From: Terriglobia bacterium
GTDB lineage: Bacteria > Acidobacteriota > Terriglobia > Terriglobales > Acidobacteriaceae
Direction of reading: 5' to 3'
Assembly: GCA_020073525.1 (NCBI GenBank)
Contig: JAIQFA010000038.1
Location: 1-44,943, forward strand
DNA length: 44,943 nt
Under the pieces are notes generated by a model. That model was not told the DNA's origin and did not search any database. It saw only the letters and a list, made by a program, of their open reading frames with translations. Of the stretch, positions 40,068 through 44,943 are shown one piece after another. Both the position numbers and the translations under genes were made by a program. Each line of letters starts with the position of its first letter. The first letter of the stretch is position 1.

Positions 40068-40517
40068 ATGCTGCCGCGCGTCGAGTACTCGGTTACGGTC
40101 GCAGTTCCGGTTGACGCGGCGTTTCAGGCTTTTCTGAACCTCGAACGCCTGCTCCATCGCGGAATTTACGACGAAGCTTTGTGGGTCGAGGGTGTACCCT
40201 GGCAGGTCGGTAGCCGCTTGCGCTACGTAATTTCCCAGCCCGTCCGTACCATTGTTTCCGGTGTCGTGACCGCCATCAGTCCACCCCGCGCCATTAGCCT
40301 GCTCAACCACGCTCTGGGTATCACCACGGAGCAGCATGTCTCCTTCGGTCCCGATCTCAAAGGTGGCACACGCGTCCGCATGACCATGGATCTCGTCGGC
40401 ACGTCGTCCGAGTTATCGGATAATGCCGTCCTCGCTGCGGTCACTTTTGTCACCAGGGATGCTCTCGATACCATGGCCGCCCTCTGCCAGCGGCGCCCCT
40501 CGTCAGCCACTGGCTAG
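40068..40517 (+). CDS. SRPBCC/START-like ligand-binding protein
   Basis: 149 residues from ATG 40068, with AAAGGG 5 bases upstream; ATG 40047 would add 7 residues. It has the SRPBCC fold pattern: a beta strand EYSVTVAVPVDAAFQAFLNL (typical Pyr1/polyketide-cyclase start), strands VPWQVGSRLRYVI, SGVVTAISPPRAISLLNHA, and a long C-terminal helix (AVLAAVTFVTRDALDTMAAL). Binds a hydrophobic ligand in family members; which one is unknown. May share a transcript with ogt, 30 bases upstream. Confidence 0.78.
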   Translation: MLPRVEYSVTVAVPVDAAFQAFLNLERLLHRGIYDEALWVEGVPWQVGSRLRYVISQPVRTIVSGVVTAISPPRAISLLNHALGITTEQHVSFGPDLKGGTRVRMTMDLVGTSSELSDNAVLAAVTFVTRDALDTMAALCQRRPSSATG

Positions 40518-40605
40518 TGATCTGACCGCGTGATCCGTCATCAGGGAGGGACGCCCGGCTCTCCACGGACGTCAGCAACGACATGCGGCAATCTTCCTGT
40601 ACACT

Positions 40606-40641
40606 AGCCGCCATGTTCAGCGGCTTTTTCTACCCGCTGAA
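40606..40641 (+). promoter_or_regulatory. Attenuator-like leader with two exclusive hairpins and a 14-residue ORF
   Basis: AGCCGC (40606-40611) can pair with GCGGCT (40620-40625) followed by T-rich sequence, resembling a terminator; TTCAGCGG (40616-40623) can instead pair with CCGCTGAA (40634-40641), and both need 40620-40623. A small frame ATG 40613 to TAG 40657 encodes MFSGFFYPLKPSHR, rich in Phe and Tyr, ending 7 bases before the permease GTG. No ribosome site precedes it, and TACACT (40600-40605) could be a -10 placing the transcript start inside the first arm, so this is tentative. Confidence 0.4.
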
Positions 40642-40664
40642 ACCGTCTCATCGCTAGCGCTATC

Positions 40665-42014
40665 GTGACTGCCCCAGGCTCATCCACGGCTTCTACCGTC
40701 CGCAAGGCCAGCCTTTTCTACTTCGTCTTCGTGATGTTTTCCTACACCACTGGAGGCCCTTTCGGACTCGAATCGATGGTCAGCTCCAGCGGCCCGGGCA
40801 TGAGCCTGCTCTATCTGCTGGTCATCCCGTTCTTTTTGAGCGTCCCGGTGTCGCTGGTCGCCGCCGAACTTACCACGGCTATGCCCGTCGAAGGCGGCTT
40901 CTATCGCTGGACCCGCGCCGCCTTCGGAGACTTCTGGGGATTTCTCGCGGGATGGTGGAACTGGTCCGCCTCATTTCTTCTCGGCGGCTCCTACGCGGTG
41001 CTCTTTACGGACTACCTCGGCTACTACTTTCCCGGGATCGTCGGCTGGAAGCATTGGCTCGTCTCTTTCGCACTGATCGCCTTCATCTCCTGGGTCAACA
41101 TTCTTGGCATTCAGATGGTCGGCAAGGCCGCCACGATTTTCGAATTATTGATGTTCATTCCCGTGATCGCCATGATCGCGCTCGGCCTCGCCAAGTGGCA
41201 TCACAATCCATTTGTACCGATGGTTCCGCCGAACCAGCCTTTCTTCAAAGTATTCGGAGGGGGTCTCGCCCTGGCGATTTGGCTCTACTCCGGATACGAG
41301 CAACTCTCGAGCGTCGCCGAGGACGTCGAGAACCCGCAGCGCAGCTATCCGCGGGCGCTCGCCTTGGTCATCCCGCTGTCGATCGCGACGTACTTTCTGC
41401 CCCCATTCGCCGCCCTGGCGGCACTCGGTGACTGGGGACAATGGAAGGACGGATACTTCTCCACCGCCGCGCTGCTCATTGGCGGCCCCTGGCTCGGCAA
41501 TCTCATGACGATCGGCGCCATGATCGGCAACGTCGCCCTGCTCAACAGCACCATGCTTACGGCGACCCCCATGCCCTTCGTGCTTGCCGAAGACGGATAC
41601 CTGCCGCCATTCCTCACCCGCCGGCATTCGCGCTACGGCACGCCCTGGATCGCGATTCTGATCTCCGCCGCGATTTACGCTTCGCTCGCATTGCACTCGC
41701 TCGGCGAATTGATCAGCATCTATGCTTTTCTGCGCGGCGCCACCACCGTGCTGACTGTCCTGTCCGCCTGGGGACTGCGCCGCAAACGCCAAGATTTACC
41801 GCGAGCCTTCCGCATCCCCTGGGGCAACCTCGGACTCATCTACGTGATTGCCACCCCGCTAGCCATGACCTGCGTGGCTTTGCTGAACAGCGAGCCCATT
41901 GCCAAACGATGGGGTCCGTGGGCCCTGGCCGCGGGACCGGTGGTCTATTTTGTGGTGAAATGGTTCGCCAAGCGCGCCGCGCAAAAGGCGCTTAGTATCA
42001 AAGTATCGCTGTAG
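40665..42014 (+). CDS. APC-superfamily amino acid permease
   Basis: 449 residues with about 12 membrane segments. The N-terminal helix 1 unwound motif is VMFSYTTGGPFGLE, followed by MSLLYLLVIPFFLSVPVSLV and a characteristic helix 3 ELTTAMPVEGGFYRWTRAAF. Later SGYEQLSSVAEDVENPQRSY (helix 6 region) is typical of the amino acid/polyamine/organocation permeases. Helix pattern continues to YFVVKWFAKR. Substrate not identifiable; the leader peptide-like sequence hints at aromatic amino acids only weakly. GTG start without a clear ribosome site. Confidence 0.9.
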   Translation: MTAPGSSTASTVRKASLFYFVFVMFSYTTGGPFGLESMVSSSGPGMSLLYLLVIPFFLSVPVSLVAAELTTAMPVEGGFYRWTRAAFGDFWGFLAGWWNWSASFLLGGSYAVLFTDYLGYYFPGIVGWKHWLVSFALIAFISWVNILGIQMVGKAATIFELLMFIPVIAMIALGLAKWHHNPFVPMVPPNQPFFKVFGGGLALAIWLYSGYEQLSSVAEDVENPQRSYPRALALVIPLSIATYFLPPFAALAALGDWGQWKDGYFSTAALLIGGPWLGNLMTIGAMIGNVALLNSTMLTATPMPFVLAEDGYLPPFLTRRHSRYGTPWIAILISAAIYASLALHSLGELISIYAFLRGATTVLTVLSAWGLRRKRQDLPRAFRIPWGNLGLIYVIATPLAMTCVALLNSEPIAKRWGPWALAAGPVVYFVVKWFAKRAAQKALSIKVSL

Positions 42015-42062
42015 CGATACGCAAACGCTGCCAAAGTTCGCCGCACGTGTGGTTTTGGGTGG

Positions 42063-42113
42063 CGCAGCGCTTCAGCGCTGCGATAACTGGTTTGTTTAGC
42101 GCCGGCTTTAGCC
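42063..42113. repeat. GC-rich hairpins between permease and amidase
   Basis: CGCAGCGCT (42063-42071) pairs exactly with AGCGCTGCG (42074-42082); AGCGCCGGCTTTAGCCGCT follows at about 42097-42115. Related to the GCGCCTCAGCGC hairpin at 24898. May end the permease transcript. Confidence 0.7.
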
Positions 42114-42210
42114 GCTGAGGGCGGCCGCGAGGGTAACCCAGAGTTTGTCAGCAGTCTGCAGGATTGCGCCTTCCTGCGGTGTGTGAGTCAATTCGGTCGA
42201 GCGAGGATAG

Positions 42211-43611
42211 ATGTTGCCCTTCACCATCTGCGATCTAAGTCGAAAAATTTGCGCCCGCGAAATCTCTCCCGTTGAACTCACCCACGACTGCCTCGCGCGC
42301 ATCGAAAAGCTCAACCCGGCGCTCAACGCCTTCATCACCGTCACCGCCGAATACGCCCTGGATCGAGCGCGTGTCGCCGAGCGGGAGATCTTTCGCGGAG
42401 ACTATCGCGGCCCCTTGCATGGCATTCCGGTCGGACTCAAAGACCTTATCGATACCGCTGGAGTCCGCACCACCGCCGCCAGCGCCCTGTTCCAGGATCG
42501 CATTCCGGGGGAAGACGCCGAGGTCGTGCGCCGCTTGCGTTGCGGAGGCGCCGTGATTCTGGGCAAGCAGAACCTGCACGAATTCGCGTACGGCGGCAGT
42601 TCGATGATCAGCTTCTTCGGAGAGGTCCACAATCCCTGGGACACGAAACGCATAGCCGGGGGTTCTTCCGGAGGCTCCGCCGCCAGCGTTGCCGCCGGCT
42701 TAGGCTTCGCTGCCGTCGGCACCGACACTGCCGGTTCCATCCGCGAACCCGCCGCCTTTTGCGGAGTCGTTGGCCTCAAGCCGACCTATGGCCGCGTGAG
42801 TGCCCGCGGCGTCATTCCGCTGTCGTCGTCCTACGACCACGTTGGCCCCATCACCAGGTCGGTCTATGACGCGGCCTTGATGCTGCAAGTGCTCTCCGGC
42901 CAGGGTGCAGCGGACCCGTGCGCGGAGCCTCCGGCACGGAGTTTCGTTGCTTCCTTCGACGAGCCGCCAAACAATCTGCGCATCGGCGTGCCCCGGGAAT
43001 TCTTCTTCGACGATCTCCATCCCGAAATCGCCGCCGCCATCGAGAAAGCAATCGAAGTCTTCCGCAAGCTTCCCGCCGAGATTCGCGAGGTCAAACTCGA
43101 AGTCTCCACCGACCGCACCCTCTCCAGCGCTGAAGCTTATGCCTATCACGAGTCGTTCGTAGCGCGCTCCCCAGAGCTCTACCAGCCCGCAACGCTGGCG
43201 CGCATCCAAACCGGAGTCAATATTTCCGCGCCCGATGCTCTCCGCGCCAGCCACGATCTCCAGACGAGTCGTGACGCGATCCGAAAAATCTTCAACGAAG
43301 TGGACGTGCTGCTGACGCCCACCGTTCCCATCCCGCCGCCCATGATCGCTGCCCTGCGCGAACATCCTGAAGACCTGCGTCCGCGAGAGTTGATCATGCT
43401 GCGCAACACGCGGCCCTTCAATGTTTGGGGAATCCCCACGATTTCACTGCCCTGCGGCTTTACAAAAGACGGCCTGCCGATAGGTCTGCAACTAGCCGCT
43501 GCTCCCTGGCGGGAGGACACGGTACTGCAGGCCGCATATGCCTACGAGCAAGCAACGGAATGGCACAAGCAGATGCCGTCACTGACCAGTTCCCAAGAGG
43601 TGTCATCCTGA
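42211..43611 (+). CDS. Amidase signature-family enzyme (GatA-like)
   Basis: 466 residues. Ser-cisSer-Lys amidase: Lys in GLKDLIDTAGVRTTA, the cis-Ser in AGGSSGGSAASVAAG, and the nucleophile Ser in GTDTAGSIREPAAFCG, then VVGLKPTYGRVSARG. GatA, allantoate and acylamide amidases share these; without gatB or gatC nearby a transamidosome role is uncertain. ATG 42211 follows GAGGATAG closely. The last codons TCA-TCC-TGA coincide with the start of a GTCATCCTGAGCG repeat, so the stop codon is part of the element. Confidence 0.9.
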   Translation: MLPFTICDLSRKICAREISPVELTHDCLARIEKLNPALNAFITVTAEYALDRARVAEREIFRGDYRGPLHGIPVGLKDLIDTAGVRTTAASALFQDRIPGEDAEVVRRLRCGGAVILGKQNLHEFAYGGSSMISFFGEVHNPWDTKRIAGGSSGGSAASVAAGLGFAAVGTDTAGSIREPAAFCGVVGLKPTYGRVSARGVIPLSSSYDHVGPITRSVYDAALMLQVLSGQGAADPCAEPPARSFVASFDEPPNNLRIGVPREFFFDDLHPEIAAAIEKAIEVFRKLPAEIREVKLEVSTDRTLSSAEAYAYHESFVARSPELYQPATLARIQTGVNISAPDALRASHDLQTSRDAIRKIFNEVDVLLTPTVPIPPPMIAALREHPEDLRPRELIMLRNTRPFNVWGIPTISLPCGFTKDGLPIGLQLAAAPWREDTVLQAAYAYEQATEWHKQMPSLTSSQEVSS

Positions 43612-43650
43612 GCGTAGCAATTCCGCTCGCGAGCTAGCGAAGACCTCGCA
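43602..43650. repeat. GTCATCCTGAGCG repeat that supplies the amidase stop codon
   Basis: GTCATCCTGAGCGTAGC (43602-43618), then an imperfect hairpin around CGCTCGCGAGCTAGCG. TGA at 43609-43611 is the amidase stop. Confidence 0.8.
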
Positions 43651-43665
43651 CAAACGAATTTACCG

Positions 43666-44262
43666 TCAGTGCGTTCTTTGCCAAGGCTGAAGAATCTTGA
43701 TCGAGGCCATTCCCGCAGCCGTGGCGGCCTGTATGCCCATATCCGAATCTTCAAACACCAAACAGCCTTCCGGCGCCACGCCAAGCCTCTCCGCGGCTAT
43801 TAGAAATGGCTCGGGATCGGGTTTGCTTTTCTGGTAGTCTCCGGCACAAACCAGCGTGTCGAATCGATCAAGAATCTTCAGTGCCTGGAGCGATGCCATC
43901 ACCGAATCCCGCGTGCTCCCGGAGACAACCGCGAAAGGAATTCGCCCCTGACTAGCTTCAATATGCTCCATCACCTCGGGCACGGCCTTGAGTTGAGGAA
44001 GATTCTCGAAATACAACTGCTCTTTGCGGCTGGACACATCCGCGACCGGCATACTCAGTCCGCGTTCTTTATTGAGCGTAGTGATGATCTCGGCCACTGA
44101 CATTCCGCCCCAGGCATAGAAGAGATCTTCAGTGAACTCGCAGTTCCATTCTGACAGAGCCTTCCTCCACGTAAGAAAATGAAGTGGCATCGAATCGGCG
44201 ATCGTGCCGTCGCAGTCGAATAAGTAAGCCTGGAACGAGCCCGGCGGCAGTTGCAGTTTCAT
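43666..44262 (-). CDS. HAD-superfamily phosphatase/phosphoglucomutase-like
   Basis: 198 residues. HAD motif I is LFDCDGTIADS (Asp16, Asp18), motif II VVSGSTRDSV, motif III KSKPDPEPF, and motif IV FEDSDMGIQAA; the helical cap domain lies at about 22-85. The layout fits subfamily IA enzymes such as beta-phosphoglucomutase and small sugar-phosphate phosphatases (YfbT/YqaB-like); the substrate cannot be fixed. Monocistronic and convergent with the amidase. Confidence 0.9.
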   Translation of the reverse strand: MKLQLPPGSFQAYLFDCDGTIADSMPLHFLTWRKALSEWNCEFTEDLFYAWGGMSVAEIITTLNKERGLSMPVADVSSRKEQLYFENLPQLKAVPEVMEHIEASQGRIPFAVVSGSTRDSVMASLQALKILDRFDTLVCAGDYQKSKPDPEPFLIAAERLGVAPEGCLVFEDSDMGIQAATAAGMASIKILQPWQRTH

Positions 44263-44416
44263 ATTTAAGTTCCACTAGAGGTAATTCGGATTCTAACGTA
44301 GGGATGGACGCATTCGACCGACCTGCCGGGCAAGCTGAGTCGCTGCAAGAGTGCTCTTTAGTACAAACCGAACAATTTCGAAGTGAGCCCGATCACTGCA
44401 TGTGCCCACTTACCCT

Positions 44417-44477
44417 GTCACCCTGAGCGTAGGTAGCCCTTCACGAAGCGAAGGGCTACCGCAGTCGAAGGGCCCCT
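44417..44477. repeat. GTCACCCTGAGCG repeat upstream of the GIY-YIG gene
   Basis: Starts GTCACCCTGAGCG (44417-44429), has a perfect 11-bp hairpin GGTAGCCCTTC/GAAGGGCTACC, and ends AGTCGAAGGG. Same layout and orientation as 44888-44943. Confidence 0.85.
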
Positions 44478-44487
44478 ACTCCCTCCC

Positions 44488-44922
44488 ATGCCGCGTGAGA
44501 GAAAATCCTACTGCGTCTACATCATGGGCAGTCTCTCGGGAACCCTCTATATCGGCGTTACCAGCAATTTGCTGAAGCGTGTTTTTCAGCACAAATTTCA
44601 CCGGATGGAAGGCTTCACAGACAAGTATTACGTTGAGCGACTTCTATACTGCGAATCTTTCGATGAAGTTCAGAAGGCCATTGCCCGCGAAAAGCAGCTG
44701 AAGGGGTGGCGCCGATCGAAAAAAATTGCGCTGATCGAGTTCTTCAATCCACACTGGCTGGATCTGGCACGCGATTGGTACCCATGGATGACAAGCTCTG
44801 ATGGGAGTAGGGGTCCTTCGACTCCACCAACTCCGCAGTTTCCGTCAAGTAAAGAGTCCAACGCGCCTGCGAGCTCTCAACAAAGATGTCATCCTGAGCG
44901 AAGCAGGAACTTCACGAAGTGA
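44488..44922 (+). CDS. Single-domain GIY-YIG endonuclease-like protein
   Basis: 144 residues. The UvrC/YhbQ-type GIY-YIG domain (about 7-90) shows VYIM, LYIGVT (the GIY...YIG pair), the arginine-helix SNLLKRVFQHK, and the metal Glu in AIAREKQLKGWRRSKK. The N-terminal 90 residues match small YhbQ-like proteins; the C-terminal ~50 residues are low-complexity and end in QQRCHPERSRNFTK, encoded by the repeat at 44888. Bracketed by two GTCA(C/T)CCTGAGCG elements in the same orientation. The biochemical role of these small proteins is not settled. Confidence 0.85.
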   Translation: MPRERKSYCVYIMGSLSGTLYIGVTSNLLKRVFQHKFHRMEGFTDKYYVERLLYCESFDEVQKAIAREKQLKGWRRSKKIALIEFFNPHWLDLARDWYPWMTSSDGSRGPSTPPTPQFPSSKESNAPASSQQRCHPERSRNFTK

Positions 44923-44943
44923 AGTCCCTGCGGAGTCGAAGGA
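44888..44943. repeat. GTCATCCTGAGCG repeat at the window edge
   Basis: GTCATCCTGAGCG, imperfect 13-bp hairpin (GCAGGAACTTCAC with one mismatch, loop GAA), and AGTCGAAGGA at the end. It overlaps the GIY-YIG gene's last 11 codons and continues past the window edge or ends there. Confidence 0.85.

Noticed and set aside
1..44943. tRNA, rRNA or known riboswitch sequences
   Set aside because: No T-loop-like GGTTCGAATCC with a matching cloverleaf and no recognisable riboswitch core was found by eye; a covariance search could still reveal one.

Overview
The window is a GC-rich bacterial chromosome segment, most likely from an Acidobacteriota (Terriglobia-like) soil bacterium. The pointers are: a one-component regulator made of a RWEKREGMP-type DNA-binding domain, one membrane helix and a PD40/TolB-like propeller; many secreted proteins with no assigned function; an ECF sigma / zinc-finger-HEAT anti-sigma / DUF4097 / PDZ operon; and intergenic spaces crowded with short palindromic and heptanucleotide repeats. 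Assignment to a phylum is inference from gene content. No rRNA, tRNA, CRISPR array, phage or transposase gene was seen.

Layout. 83-4271 (minus) is an envelope-stress style operon: sigma factor, membrane anti-sigma, DUF4097 beta-helix protein, two-PDZ protein. 4487-9854 holds a GNAT acetyltransferase, queD-queE of 7-deazaguanine synthesis, RecQ, a YfcE-like phosphoesterase and a lone AAA/ABC-type ATPase. 9937-15514 holds an HU/IHF protein, an HpcH/HpaI aldolase, a DUF2071-DUF393 pair, an ABC ATPase without a permease and hemL. 15591-20224 is a divergent module of two secreted proteins (a beta/gamma-crystallin-like protein and a cupin) facing the membrane-anchored HTH-propeller regulator. 20284-23031 holds a NodB deacetylase, a deoxynucleoside kinase and two small genes in a more AT-rich patch (an orphan AbrB-type protein and an unknown). 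23340-25804 is a panB-lipoprotein-panC pantothenate cluster, followed by Mpg glycosylase and Bcp peroxiredoxin. 27030-36087 holds an unknown secreted protein, a metallo-beta-lactamase-fold protein, an Xre regulator, an MXAN_5187-like protein, purH, a large TPR protein and a dGTPase-family HD hydrolase. 36138-36866 is an AT-rich HEPN-like gene bracketed by exact 11-bp inverted repeats. The right end holds a PQQ-type sugar dehydrogenase, an OmpA-family protein with a clear terminator, ogt, a SRPBCC protein, an APC permease with an attenuator-like leader, an amidase, a HAD phosphatase and a GIY-YIG protein.

The most unusual feature is the intergenic DNA. Tandem repeats with a 7-base period (8 at one site), each locus with its own unit sequence and usually an inverted partner arm, sit at about ten places. 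Several begin within 0-5 bases of an upstream stop codon, and two overlap predicted -35 boxes (panB, purH). At least four other palindromic families occur: GTCATCCTGAGCG, GTAGAGACGCGG, GGACGGGGC/GCCGAGC and the ACCAC(C/T)AAGG long hairpins. One family supplies the amidase stop codon and the last residues of the GIY-YIG protein.
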